Below the pieces are notes generated by a model. It searched no databases and had not been told where the DNA came from. It was given only the letters and a program-made list of their open reading frames with translations. From Cryptomeria japonica (Eukaryota; Streptophyta; Pinopsida; Cupressales; Cupressaceae), in NCBI RefSeq assembly GCF_030272615.1, contig NC_081410.1:255239533-255303532 (forward strand): DNA of 64,000 nucleotides. The letters run 5' to 3'. The translations under genes and the position numbers were made by a program. The first letter of the stretch is position 1, and each line of letters begins with the position of its first letter. Shown here piece after piece: positions 46,102-58,345 of this stretch.

Positions 46102-48243
46102 GGATTACTCAAGAATATCAAAGTGGATAAGAAGATTTTGAGGAAGAAAAAAGTTGATTTCATGAACACGAGACATGAAGAACTTATTTATCTTGGTAAG
46201 AATAACCCCAAGTCCTTTTGGAAAGAACTCTAGCCTAGAAAGAAACAAATTAAAAATAAAATCTTGGATGCACAATGGTTTGAATATGCAAGATAACTTT
46301 ATGAGCATAAATTAGAGGTTGTCCCTCCTCTTGTGGTCAACACCACAATAAAGCTTTTTACCATGCAAGAGGTGGAGATAGGTATTAAGAAGTTGGGGGT
46401 TGGTAAAAAAAAAGGATTTGGCTGAACTTCAAGCATAATATATCTAAAGTGGGGGATTAGATTTCTTGCACCTCACATAATGAGAATATTCAACAACATC
46501 ATGTACCATGGATTTCCCAAGGAATGGTTAACCAACCTAGCAATACCTCTTTTAAAAAGCGATGGCATCAATAATCCTTCCAACTATAGAACCATTATGA
46601 TAAACCCATTATTTGCAAAGTCACTTGGTGGTATGATAGAAAAGAGAATCAACACATGAGCTAAAGAAAATGATAAGCGTGCAAAAGGGCGATCAGGTTT
46701 CAGGCCTAGATGCTCTACAATTGACCATGGCATCACTTTAAGGCATTTAATTGAAAAAGTTTGGGAGAACATGGAAGAAGCCTTTTGCTGTTTTGTTGAT
46801 TTCAAGAAGGCATTTGACACGGTCCCTAGGGACAAACTATGACATAGAATGGAAGAACTTGAGATTCCTTTGCATCTTAGGGCGCCCGTCCATATGCTTT
46901 ATGATGAGGTTAAAGTTAAAATCATAACTTCAATTAGCATCTCAAAAAGTTTTCGGAGTGACATTGAGGTCAGGCAAGGGTGCCCCATATCCCCTACTCT
47001 TTTTGGTCTCTATATTGAAAAACTCGAGGAATGGTTAAACTCTTAAGGTGGTGATGGGGTTTACTTAGGGGAGTTTGTGATAAGGCTTCTTCTTTATGAT
47101 GATGATCTTATTTTGATTGCAAATTTTGCTCAAGGGTTGCAAGACCACTAATGTGCCCTTGAACGCTTTTGCAATGTCATGGGGATGCAAGTTAATATTA
47201 GCAAGACTATAAAATCATGATTTTCTCTAGCAAAAGAAAGCTAATTTAGCATAAGTTCTACTTTGGAGGCAATATTCTTGAAGAAGTCAAGGAGTACAAA
47301 TATCTTGGATTTGACTTCAACAAGCTAAATTGGGAAGGCTGCAAAAACAAGAGAGCTTTAGGAGGTTGGAAAGCATTATATGCTCTCCAAAACATATGTA
47401 GAGAGGCAAAACTTTGGGATTGGAAAACTACTCAGGTTCTTTTTGGTCTTTTTGCGATCCCGGTTGTGTTATATGGGTGTGAGTTATGGGCTAGCAACAC
47501 CTCTATTTGAAAGTGGAAACAAATTGAGAAAATTCAAAAGCGCATGATCACAAGCAAGTTTAAAATTAAAAGCTCAGTTAATTATGATATCTTATTGAGT
47601 GAAGTAGGGGTAGTTCGTATTGAAGCAATAACTATGATGCGTCTCATAGTATATTTAAAAGAATTTAAAAAATAGGGGCAAGTATATGGCCTAAGATGGT
47701 TTTTGGAGACAACTTGAGTAAAAGAAAAAAAACATGGATGAGACAAAACAACAAATGGATGAGATAATGGAATATTTATTTAAATGTGTGCCCCACAGGC
47801 AAAAAAGAGATTAAGGCTTTTGTTATAGATAAGTTTAAGAGGCATATTTGGAGTAAAGAGCTAGGGAGAAAAAATAGTTATTATATTGAAGAGTTTGATA
47901 CTACATATGATCTTTTTCAAAAAGCATATATAAAGTCTTGTATCCCTTTGAGGGCCAAAATCCTTATTGGTCAATTGAGAACCAACTCTCATCAACTTCG
48001 ATGTGAAACAGGACGGTGGAAAAGGTCAAAAGAAATTTGGGAAGAAAGGGTCTGCATCTTTTGTACTCCAGGGCAATTGAATTTGAAAGGCACTTCATTT
48101 TGGAATGTGATGCTACAGAGACATTGGGAGCAAATATGAAAATGTGTTGACAAATGACTCTTAATCTTGTCAATGAGGAGTCCGTTGAGAAATTGGGGAA
48201 GCTCATCATCAACTTGTAAATGAAAAGAACCAAAATGCAAAAA
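46102..48243 (+). pseudogene. Plant LINE (non-LTR retrotransposon) ORF2 relic
   Basis: Across several frames and stops the plus strand gives reverse-transcriptase blocks in order: WKEL.PRKKQIKNKILDAQW, EVEIGIKKLGVGK, NNIMYHGFPKEWLTNLAIPL, NPSNYRTIMINPLF, GFRPRCSTIDHGITLRHLIE, CCFVDFKKAFDTVPRDKL, VRQGCPISPTLFGLYIEKLE and LLLYDDDLILIA. The YADD box has become YDDD. A C-terminal part follows (EYKYLGFDFN, PVVLYGCELWAS, RTNSHQLRCETGRWKR, EERVCIFC). The endonuclease end is missing, as in 5'-truncated LINEs. I see no poly(A) tail. The product would reverse transcribe at a nicked target; this copy is dead. Confidence 0.9.
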
Positions 48244-48618
48244 TCAATAACGACAAGACTGTCCCATAACCTGACAGATGGTAAAAGTTCTTCTTCTCCT
48301 TACCTAGAATCCACTAAAATTAAACACCAAAATGACATTAGAAGAATCTAAATTGAACAGAAAATGAAGTGAGAGCCTCTCATTCGTAGCCTTTGTAATA
48401 TATATATATATAATCAGTACATATTAATGTAGATACGTAGCAACCGTAACGTTGCATTGCAGTTTGCAAACATCGATCTATTGTGCTTCACACCTGAACA
48501 GAACAAGTAATTCAGTTTACAAGTCTGGTTGAATCAGTATGAAAACGTACAGCTTCATTAAACTACATCATTTTGCATAACACGCAAGTTGTATTAGTAG
48601 TCGCAGAAAAAATATCAA
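48244..48618 (+). promoter_or_regulatory. Possible promoter region upstream of the candidate host exon
   Basis: This contains a TATATATATATATAA tract at about 48398-48413 and otherwise unstructured AT-rich DNA. It is called promoter only because a coding-like first exon starts at 48619; no core promoter can be proven by eye. Confidence 0.25.
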
Positions 48619-48810
48619 ATGGGCAGCCGAGTATTGCGAGGGCAGAGAAGGCTATTATCTATAACAAAGTGGAAGAGGACGATTGACGGAGTGGCGTGGA
48701 GAGGGCAGACGTCTTCTTTTTCTGCCGGCAGTGGGGGAAGGATTGAGAGCAGAGTTTTAGACCACCTGAAGAAGCACTATTTCGAAGCTTCCAAGATGCA
48801 ACCACCTCCC
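48619..48810 (+). CDS. Candidate first coding exon of a host gene (organelle-targeted N-terminus?)
   Basis: ATG at 48619 opens exactly 64 codons up to a strong donor (CCTCCC/GTAAGC at 48810). The peptide is rich in R, S and G with no acidic residue in its first 20 positions (MGSRVLRGQRRLLSITKWKR). It then reads SFSAGSGGRIESRVLDHLKK and HYFEASKMQPPP. This looks like a mitochondrial or plastid presequence followed by the start of a mature domain. Base composition is clearly less AT-rich than its surroundings, unlike every transposon ORF nearby. I do not recognise the protein, and no downstream exon was found, so the rest lies beyond the transposons to the right, outside the window, or is lost. 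Confidence 0.45.
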
Positions 48811-49429
48811 GTAAGCTCACCTGATCATTGCCTTTTTCTGTGTTTTACAACTAGTGGGCAAGTCACAGATTAGGGTTTTATGTTCATTTGCATATCAAAG
48901 CATTGTATAACCACTAAAGGGAGGATTGCTTACACTGACAGACCCCTAGCTCTTGTTACTCTGTCTCCACTCTTTGGAATAAATTAACAAGTGCCCTTTT
49001 TGAAAATCTGAAAGAGAGACAAAACAGACAATATGCTTCAATGCTGTTACAAAGTAGTGAATATGGCAAGTACTTGATGACCTGCAGGCTACGCAATACA
49101 TACATTACTCATTGTAAATAAAGAAATTAATATTTGTATTGTGACATTTCAGAAGAGATAACGGAGATAACAGTAGCAATTCCAAATCAAACGGGCATAA
49201 ATGGAGCAAAGCATAATGGATTCACTCATTCAAGTATATAGACAATTCCAGGGAAAACCATCTTCATTCGAAAAAGACCCTGAAATAATGAATATATAAC
49301 TTCTTATAATGGAAAAGGATAGGGGATACAGGAAGAGTTCTTCTGGCAGTAATCTTCTTCGTCTGAGGCATCTTCCTCTATGACTGACTGATCATACTCA
49401 ATCTATTTAATTAATGATGTGCAACATGT
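48811..49429. other. Noncoding interval
   Basis: No domain or repeat recognised. If the exon at 48619-48810 is real, this is the beginning of its first intron. Confidence 0.45.
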
Positions 49430-51542
49430 TGTCCTCATTTTTGTTTCCAAAAATGAAGGACCACTATATGAAATTTTTGTGAAAAAATGAAAATTTTTAC
49501 TCTATGGCATGCTTCCCGAGGCAGAATTTCAACTAATCCTTGGACAGGCTTAATCCTTAGTCCATTCTCGAACTGTGTTTCGAATTTCGTCAAATTCTGG
49601 GTTCGTTTGCTATGTCTTTCTTTCAATTTCGGGTTTTAAAACCCTGACTGCAAGTGGAGAATTTTCTTCAAACTGCAAGTTTTAATGATATTCATTGTTT
49701 TGGTTGTAGGGGAATTTTTAGCTTATTACATATGCATTTTTATTAAAAGATGTTACTTGCAATTTGTTTTAAATTTCCCTTCCTTCTTTTGTTTTTTTTA
49801 ATTGTTTTTTGGTCTTGTTTAGTTAAAATAGGGATTTTTTTGTCCAATTACAAGTAAACTTGCAGTTTGGTCAAAAAACCCCTACTTTAATGGTTTTTGC
49901 ATGTAATAGGGATTTTAAATTCCCATTACATATGTGTGCAAGTATTTCTAACTTGTTGTAGGGATTTTATTTCCCTTCTACAAGTAATTAAAACTCGTAT
50001 TCCTCTCCAAAAAACCCGATTTTGCCTTGCAAGTGCATTTTTGACAATCTTAAACTTGTCATTTGTCCAAAAAATCCCGATTTTGACTTGGCAAGTGTAA
50101 AAGTAAAAATAAAACTTGTAGTTTGCTTCAAAAAACCCGATTTTGGCTTTGTAAGGGAAAAGTGAAAATTATAACTTGTCATTTGCTCCAAAAAACCCAA
50201 TTTTCACTTGTTATGCAAAATCGAACTTGCACTTGTCTTCCAAAAACCCGAATTGCAGAAAAAAAAAAATGGTTTTTGAAGAATTCAAAGCAATTTTTTG
50301 CGGAGATTTTCTAGGAAGGAAAGGCGTTTTTGTTTCTACCCTATTTTCATGCATTCATGGACACCTTTCATGCCAAATGGAGGTTACATTGACTGGTTTT
50401 TTGCCCTAAATCAGCAAAAACGTGTTTCCAAAATGCCACATTTTGGGGGATTAGAACTTATTGAAGCTGCATTCTTCTAAATCGTTTTAAACTATCTTAC
50501 CTAGGTGTGGAGTTTGGGATAAGATTTGAGCTATTTAATGATCCATCAAAGATGCATTGGATACCACGTTTTTCCTCCACGTGATTCCTTTGGCTGCAAA
50601 TTGGAAGGGTTTAATGCCACGGATCTTTAACAAGAGGAATCGTTTTTGCTTCCGATGCTAAGGCGTTGGGGTCTGAGGAAGATTTGACCTCTTCTTGTGC
50701 TTCCAAGTTTGCATTTTGTGCCACGATTTTCTGCTAAAGACATTTTTCAAAAACGTGGCAAGGGTTTGTGCATTGCGGTTTGGGTTTATTTATCGGTTTT
50801 CCTTCTTCTTTCCAAAGATTGTTGCATTTTTGGAGAAGCATTTGCATTTTCAAGAAAGGTATGGCTTCTTTCCTTTCTTTCCTTTATTTTATTATTTTCT
50901 TGTTTTCTTAATTTTCTTTCTTAGTTGCATTTTTGGCATGTGTTGTTTTTCCCGCAAAAATCGCTTTTTGTGAGAGGATTCTTCCCTTGGTATGCAATTT
51001 TTGAATTGCATTGTTCTTTCCTAAATTTTCCCTCTTTACTTGTATTCGGGATTTCTAATTCCGATTACAAGTTCGTTGGAAATTCTCGTTCTTCCCCTAC
51101 GGTTAAGGAATTTGACCATTTTTGGTTAAAATTCCAAGTTGAAAAGTGTGAAATGCCCCTCCCTTGCAAATTCGGGTTTTGAAAACCGTATTACATGTTG
51201 AAGAGTTCTTCCCATTTTCATGAAAATGACTTTCCCGGATTTTCCCATTTCTATCCATTCATGTTCCCCATATCCGTACTTTCCATTTCCGTCATTTTCC
51301 GCAAGTCAAAATCTCATTTTTCGTCCATTTCTCCATTTTCGAATTTACAAGTGTACTTGTATTCGGGTTTTAAAACCCCGATTGCATGTATGTTCTTTCC
51401 AACTTGGTATACTTGCGAAAATTCTCCCAAGATCCGAAATTGGTCAAAGTTTGGATTTTCCCATTTCTACATATTTCCCCTCTTCCTCTCACAAAATCGT
51501 GAAATTCAAGAATCAAAGTTTTACCCATTTGGAGAAGGAAGA
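49430..51542 (+). repeat. 5' leader of the 51.5 kb element with hairpin and ACTTGCAAGT-type repeats
   Basis: T-rich noncoding DNA with repeated words ACTTG(T/C)A, AAAAAACCCGATTTTG (four near copies at 50010-50260, about 60-75 bp apart) and at least six imperfect hairpins. These lie at 49631-49644 (GGGTTTTAAAACCC), 49902-49930, 49951-49985, 51038-51072, about 51163-51197 and 51355-51389. In the better copies the arms are ACTTGTA-like and TACAAGT-like, with an inner CGGG / CCCG pair. The open frame extends upstream into this region, but the hairpins favour a leader, with translation starting at 51543. Confidence 0.6.
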
Positions 51543-54500
51543 ATGATATTTGCAGCGGACTATGATGTTGCCTTAACTCTTTTAAGTCTTCATCACAGCA
51601 TTCCAGGTTCACAATCAATCTCAGATTTGCCGGCATCTCCAACTCCAAAGAAGATGAAATACAAATATGACAAATATCAGAATGAGGTTGCACCTTCACA
51701 GGTTTCTTTTCCTTTGGATTCCATCAGAGACACGGAGATAGGGCACGTTGATATGGCAGAATTCATCAACAGGGTAGAAGATCCACAGGATAATAACTTG
51801 CAGCGGCTGTTGGACAGCCATATTCACCATGCATCATCCTTCCCAGTGGCTGCCCTAGAACTTGAGTTCATTCTTGCATGCGCCCATCATTTTGACAAAG
51901 AGTCAAGAGTCATAAAAAATGATGATGGCGAAGCTATAATCCGTCTTGATGCAGATATGATCGAGAAGGTCTTCAGAATACCTCCTGCACCTGTTTATAT
52001 GGAAATCACCAAAGAGAGTGCAGTGGAATATTACGTGAAGAGGGAAAAAGTTTGCAAGCGATACATCAATAGGTGGATCCAAGAGCCACGAGCCTCCTTC
52101 TCAAGGTGGGCGAAGTTGTACCGCTGCGATTTCAAATGGGAGATAGGAGACACCATCACTCTTCTCAGCAGGATGATGGGCCTTGAGCATTCCAATGTCT
52201 TTGAGCCATGGATGTATCAGTTCATTATGTTCATACAACAGTCACATCACATTTCATGGGGGGAAGTCATCAGCGATGCCTTGTGCGAACAACTTGCAGC
52301 AGTTCCTACCACCATGACCTTCTTCATGAATTCTTATTTGGTATATTTAGCAGCATCACTTAGACACTTTCCAGGTCTTTCTACCAAGGGTGATCGCTCA
52401 CTTATACCAGTTTGGGAATATTATGACCAGTTGCCGTTGAGACCCAGCAGACTGCATTTCAGAAGGGTCCAAGATGCATTCTTTGGATATTTCATGTGTC
52501 AGTTTGACAGAAATCTCAGGAACAAGAGAGTATCGGATGAGGCATGGGACAAGGTGTCTGAGTATGGGTGTTTGTTTCTGCAATTTCCCACCTTCACTTA
52601 TATGAGGATCAGATGCTATGATGGTCAACCATACATGCTTCCGAGATACCCAACTGACAAGATCATTCTTATGGAGTTGGGAAGACAGATCATGGCTGTT
52701 CACACTTTTCAGTCTACTAAGCACAAGGTTGGAATGGGGATCTCTACCACAAACCCATTGAAAATTGGCCGGTATTCCCTTGTCACATCTGTGAAGGCTA
52801 TAGCCATGGAGATTGAATTGCAGGAAATCAAGCTCAAAAGGTTTAAACCTAGAGCTGATTTTGATTATAGATGTATGAAGGAGAAGATCAAGAAATCCTT
52901 TGTGCATGTTCATCGCATTGAAGACATTTGGGTAGATCTCCGCACAAAAGCCGAAGTCCTCAAGATGGATTACTGTAGGCTCACTATTGAGCAAATTGTT
53001 GATTTGAACTTGGTGGATATCCCATAAGAGATGATTGATGATGGGCATATACTTGATCCTGAATACACTTCACGGAGGGTTGAGGAAGCTCCACTTCCTT
53101 TGATCCAATGGTCACACAAGGAGTGCATCTCCATCCTTGACAGATTTCAGCCTATCTTGGCCAACACCAACTCATGGCTGAAAAGTAATGCTGTTAGACT
53201 TATTAAAATCAAGGTTGGTAAAGAAGATGATTCTACGAGGCCTTTTGGATGGAAGTCTGAGATTCAGATTGACAACAAGGAGGGTGCTTCATCTTCGGGC
53301 ACAAGGATCAAGTTACGAGTCAGTCGTGCAGTAGTGCTTCCTCCTGAGGAGACGACTGTTCATGGAAAAGAAAAATCACGATTCCATGTTCAGGTGATCG
53401 ATCTGGATAATCCAGAAGAGGAGCAGCAATCTGATGATGCTCCTAAGTCTCCAGTTTCAGACTTGCCTCATGAGGTCATTCCTCCAGTTTCCATTGAGAC
53501 GCCTCTTTCTCCTCCTGATTTGCTTGTGGATGAGTCTCCTCAGAATGCAATTCCCATTTCAGCATACGAGCCATCTCCTGATCATCAACAAGAGAGTGTG
53601 TTGAAAGTTCCTGAGAATATTCCTACTTGCATTCAGTTATCAGAAATTGATACTTCCACTTCTGATTTTGAAGAATTCATGAGGCAATCTTCATGCCCAT
53701 TGGTAACTGAGCAAACCGTGGTCGCTGTCCAAACAGATATTCCTCCCAGGATGACCACGGTGATTCAAACAGAAACTGCTTCTCCTTTGCCTACGACTGC
53801 TATTGGAGGGGAGTTGATGACTTTGCCTCCATGGCTTCGTTCTTTCACCCCGAAAAGGAAGAAACAAGAAATCTCACCTGACGCCTTTGACGATCAGCAA
53901 CTGAAATAGTCTAGATCCAAAGTTGCTAAGAAGGCCAAGACTATCTCCAGGGTAACTGTTGATAGCAACAAGATGAAGGTAGCTGAAATTGTGGAACCTA
54001 TTGCAGATAAGCCACTTAATGAAATGTTAGCTGCTGATTATAAGGTTACAAGGATAGAGTTGGGCAAGCAAATGCATGAGGTCATTAAACATGATGCTCA
54101 GTTTTCTGTTGCTTCACTAGTGCAAAGGTGTGATGATCTTCTAGCAAAGAAAGACAAGCTAGAAGAGGAAAACCGACAACTTATGGCAGCCGTTGATAAA
54201 ATTACAAAACCTGCTGCTGAAGGGAGTAACTCCATAGGTTCTTCTGGTTCCCAAGAATCAATATGTGGAGTGGAAAGGGCTGCTCAAAAAGTACAAGCAC
54301 TGGATTCCTGGGTTGATCAACTTCATGATCAATGTGTACAGGTAATGAAAGACATTTTTCAAATAATGTCCAAGTTGGAAACTGTTGAGGAGAAACTAGA
54401 TCAAACTTCTAATACTTTAAAAAAAAATCTGGAAAGTGTTGAAGAAAGTTTGACAATCTGACGTACCATGCCCCAACAACAGTTGAGTGTTCTACAGGAG

Positions 54501-54974
54501 CACGTCATCATCTCTTCCAGGGTCATGTACTTGGAATTTGAAGAACCCCTGGAAAACAAGACCCTTGTTCTTAAATCCCTCATTGAAGAGATCGGTGATG
54601 CAAAAAGATTCCGGGGTGAAGTTTTACGAGATATTGTCTCACATTGTGAAAAGGCCTCTTGCAACACAGTAAGTCAGGATGGAGAGCTGATTCCAGAAGA
54701 AGAAGTTCTTGCTGATTTACAAATGAGGATTCATAATGAATGGAGGAGCGAACAATTCTCAACAGCTTCGATTCAAGCATTGATGAAACACCAAGCCTTT
54801 CTGCATGAAATTCAGTCTATCCTGGATAAAAACAATTCTGCACTCCTCCGGTGTCATGACACTATTGTGAAGACCATGGTTGTTGCCAAGAACACCCACG
54901 AACCAAATCTCGAGGAACTACAAGCGAGCATCCGGAAATTTCAAGGATTTGTGTCTTCACAAAATGCAACTTAA
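51543..54974 (+). pseudogene. Unrecognised retroelement-type protein, one frame with three internal stops
   Basis: The ATG at 51543 (MIFAADYDVALTLL) opens a single frame running to TAA at 54974. Only three codons interrupt it: TAA 53025-53027, TAG 53907-53909 and TGA 54459-54461 (about 1,140 codons). The first 490 residues are a globular domain (FPVAALELEFILACAHHFDK, SFSRWAKLYRCDFKWEIGD, FEPWMYQFIMFIQQ, YMLPRYPTDKIILMELGRQI, VHRIEDIWVDLRTKAEVLKM). A Pro/Ser/Glu-rich middle follows, then two coiled-coil stretches (DDLLAKKDKLEEENRQLMAA; VEEKLDQTSNTLKKNL). It is homologous along its length to the minus-strand ORF at 59391-62585. There is no polymerase, protease or zinc finger. Family unknown to me; remote kinship with plant mobile domain or Athila ORF1-type proteins is conceivable but untested. 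Confidence 0.75.
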
Positions 54975-54975
54975 G

Positions 54976-56096
54976 TGTTTTTCAACACTTAGTTGAATTT
55001 TCCCTCTTTTGTAATCTTTAGTTGTAATTTAGTTTTGACAAGTTACATGTAAAAGTATTTTTTGTAAAAAGCAAGTTACACATTACTTGCACTTTTGTAA
55101 TTACATGTAAGGCAACTATAAGTTGTGTCCGATTAGGATTGTAGTTGGAATAAGTCTTAGTTAGTTGGAGTAACTCTTGGTTAGTTAATGAAGTTTCAGT
55201 TAGTTATTGAATGAGTCTTGGTGGTTGAGAGAATCTCTCAAGTTAGTTAGGATTCTCCCACATTTTTCTCAAGGCTCCTCTTCTATAAATACTTGAGGAG
55301 TCCATTGTAATTATCATCTTTTGGAAAGCAAGCAAAAACTCTGCCAAATTTACAGCAAGAAGTCTTTGAGCTTATTTATGTGAATTGAAGGTTTTGAAGA
55401 ATAATAAAGAAGGATTACTCAAGTTTTGAGTCTTTGAGCTACATGTTTGAGTTTGAATCTTTTTATTTCTTCTATGCAAAGTGTTTCTAAAGGAGCTTAG
55501 TCCAATCTGATTTGAAGTCTTTGAGCTGCAAGTGGAGAAGATTAATTAAAATAGGAAAATCTCTAGAAGGAGCAGCAAGTCTTTGAGCTTGCGTCTATTC
55601 TTGAGGAAAAATTACTGTTTGATAAGAAATAGCAGCAAGTCGTTGAGCTTGTATTAGTTCTTGTCTTTGTGTTGAAAGAATAGATTATTCCAGTCTTTGA
55701 GCTGTTATCTTTTATTCATTGTAAAAATTTAGTATAGCAAAGGATAGATAGGACTTCCAATAGTCAAGTCTTTGAGCTTGATATTGCTGTCCCGTCCCGA
55801 AGGAAGTGACGGAAGTCTTTGCACTTTTAGGAAACTTCATTTCCTTTCTCTCATTTCACTTGAAAGTGGTTACTGCTGTTCATATTCAATCGCTATCATT
55901 TTCTGTGAAGAGAAAATGATATTGTCTTTCTTGAAAAAAGAAGAAAGATTGTTGTCCCATCCTATTTTATTTTCAAAGTTGTAGTTAGATAGGGGGAGCC
56001 TTCCCTTAATTAGGAGAGTTTTTACTCGTGGGCTGTGGTTGAAACCACGATTTTGTATATTTCCCCAAGTGTACAAAATTTTCAACCAACACAACA
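54976..56096 (+). repeat. Probable LTR with TATA box and AGTCTTTGAGCT array
   Basis: Noncoding DNA directly after the ORF, with a TATA box TCTATAAATACTTGAGG at 55282-55298. Seven good and one poor copy of AGTCTTTGAGCT lie at 55361, 55429, 55516, 55578, 55638, 55692, 55767 and 55814. Likely ends are TGTTTTTC at 54976 and CAACACAACA near 56096. The matching 5' copy is not in the window, so the LTR call rests on promoter structure and on the parallel with 58583-59398. Confidence 0.5.
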
Positions 56097-57879
56097 AATT
56101 CTAACTATATTTCTAACTAGGTGCTACTGCCCCCTTATTTTAGGAATTAAATATGTTTATTTGATTGTGCACAGATCCTAACTGTACTTTTAACTCAGTA
56201 GAAACTGTCATTCATTTTAGGGAGATGAAGCTAATTCACTGTTGACTGACTTTGACTGACTGTTGGTTCATTACAAGTCCACCCCTCTGGATTTGACAGG
56301 TCCCCAATCATAACTGCAATGCTGGGTGCTTCAAGTTTCAGGCCTTTCCGATGAGGCATTGTCAGCAGGCACCTCCTTCCACCGGATCGCTCTATTATCA
56401 TAGATCAGTCCATTTCAGAAAGTATACCTACCATCTTTTCTGTATGCTGCCTGTGGATCTTTTAATAATGCAGAGAATTCATCATCCTTTGCATACTCTA
56501 CTTCAATCTCATATTGTCAATCAGGTAAGACCATGGAGATAGCATTAAGGCTTGGAATTTGGGAAAGAGAATTGGTGTTGGGAAAATGTGTCTCAACCTT
56601 TGCATTCCTAATGTTTGTTTCAATACTTTTTGTATGTATTCACTATTTCATCTTCTAGTTGTTTTGGCTTCATGTGGGAGATTTGGTGTCCCATTTGGAG
56701 ACTTACTGAATTTTGTATTTAGCGGATGTTGTTCTCACATGAGGAGGTAGGCATCCCACATTGAGGTGGCATGGTTTGGCCATGTGTCAGCATCTTGTGG
56801 TGCGTGCAAGGTCATATGATGGTGTTTACATATGACAGATTCTATGAAGCATGTAAGAGCATGTAAGGGAGAGGTTACAAGAATCTTGACCAGCATTATG
56901 ACAGGTGTGGACGCTTGTTATGGAGCATCTTTAGATGTTTGAATGAAGACAAATTGGGGTGCCCAAGTTTGGGTAGTCAAATATGACATGTACGACAATG
57001 TAAGAAATATGCTAAAAATAGCCAAGATCATCTTTTACCAAGGAGGGCATTGGAATTTCCTATCTTGGTTTGGGTGCCATACCTCCTTTGGTATTGTTAA
57101 TGGTTTTCTTAAACCATTAATGTTTTCTAGTTTGTTCTTCACATGTTTATTTTTGTGTTTGGGTCGAGATGCATAAGGAGTTTTCTTTGTAGGGTTATGC
57201 TATCAAATTTCTTCTAGAGGAGCAAGATGCAAAACTCCATGTTAAGGCTTTGAGTCTGCAAGTGTATTGTAACATGTTTTTGTTGCAAATTAATATATTG
57301 ATTCAATGATTTGCAATGTGGGGTTTTTTATCCAAAAGGTTTTTCCTTGTGTATATTGGTGTTTCTTCTCTTCTTTTTATTCCTCTTCCTTCTTGTTCTT
57401 AGATGTCTTAATTTACATCATGTTGCTAAAATTTACTTAGATCTAAAATCTGCTTTATTTTCTTCTGTGTTAATGTGGGAAATTATCTGTCTTAGTTCTG
57501 CTTTGTGGCATAGTTGTGTGCACTCGTATCGAGCATGTTGATTGAGAAAAATACATGGTACTGCAAGGTGCATATTGGTTCATTTTTCCTTACAAATGGC
57601 TACTACATTCTTTTAGCCCTAGCAATACTAGATGTCAAAATCATATGCTTGAAGCTTGCTTACTCGTTTTGCTTGCTGTTTATTAAGATCACATTTGGAA
57701 AGTAAAAATCTCAAGTTCTTATAGTAATATTCCACATAATTGCAAGGATTTCCTTCTTGGAGATGGAGAGGAGCCTCCCCTTCTCAATGAACTTCTATTC
57801 ACAAAGGCTATTTGTCTTCCTCTTTGCATTAAAACTGCACTAGGGTGGAAGCATCAAATTCAATGATGAAGGGGACTGA
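56097..57879. other. Noncoding interval
   Basis: No family recognised. Open frames of 60-77 codons at 56351-57705 show no domain. A stretch ending NQ then GTAAGACC near 56522 could be an exon edge, but I cannot support it. Confidence 0.45.
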
Positions 57880-58345
57880 AAATCAGGTACATCAAGAATT
57901 GGACAAGCTCACACTAACCTTGTCAACTCCCTGAAAATGGTTCTACCAGCCCCATTCTTTCTTTGTCAAATCTGTAACAGTGGCAGCTAGGTGCGAAATT
58001 CCCTTGACAAACCTTTGATAATAGCTGCACGATCCAAGAAAACTTCGTAGCTGTATCAAATTCTTTGGTTCTGGCCATTTCTGTGTTTCTTGTATCTTTG
58101 TATCATCAACCTTGAGCCCCTCATAGTTGATGATGTGCCCAAGATACAGAACTTCGTTAGCTTCAAAGGTGCATTTGCTCTCTTTTGCAAAGAGTCATTG
58201 AGTTTCCAAGGTACTTAAGAGTTAAGACTGTGTACAAGTGCTGCATGTGATCCTGTAGACTTCTGCTGTAAACTGAAATATCATAAAAGAGCAAGAACAA
58301 ATCTGCATGAGGTTGTGTTGACGTGTATTTTGTACACTATCAAAC
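57880..58345 (-). pseudogene. Ty3/gypsy reverse transcriptase fragment
   Basis: On the minus strand LLFYDISVYSRSLQDHMQHL corresponds to the F.DDILVYS...HL.HL block, with the catalytic DD degraded. After a frameshift it is followed by KCTFEANEVLYLGHIINYEG, LKVDD, QKWPEPKNLIQLRSFLGSCS, YYQRFVKGISHLAATVTDL and TKKEWGW. This is the palm-to-connection part of a gypsy polymerase and the only Ty3 polymerase piece in the window. It has no intact frame and no link to the neighbouring LTR beyond proximity. Confidence 0.85.

Noticed and set aside
48395-48415. TA-repeat as a functional TATA box
   Set aside because: A simple microsatellite about 200 bp from the exon; kept only as part of a low-confidence promoter region.
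51195-51542. Upstream extension of the 51.5 kb ORF (116 codons)
   Set aside because: Contains a leader hairpin, is Phe/Ser-rich low complexity, and has no counterpart in the homologous ORF; ATG 51543 is preferred.
52398-53048. 216-codon minus-strand open frame
   Set aside because: Shadow of the plus-strand ORF that aligns with a homologue elsewhere in the window.
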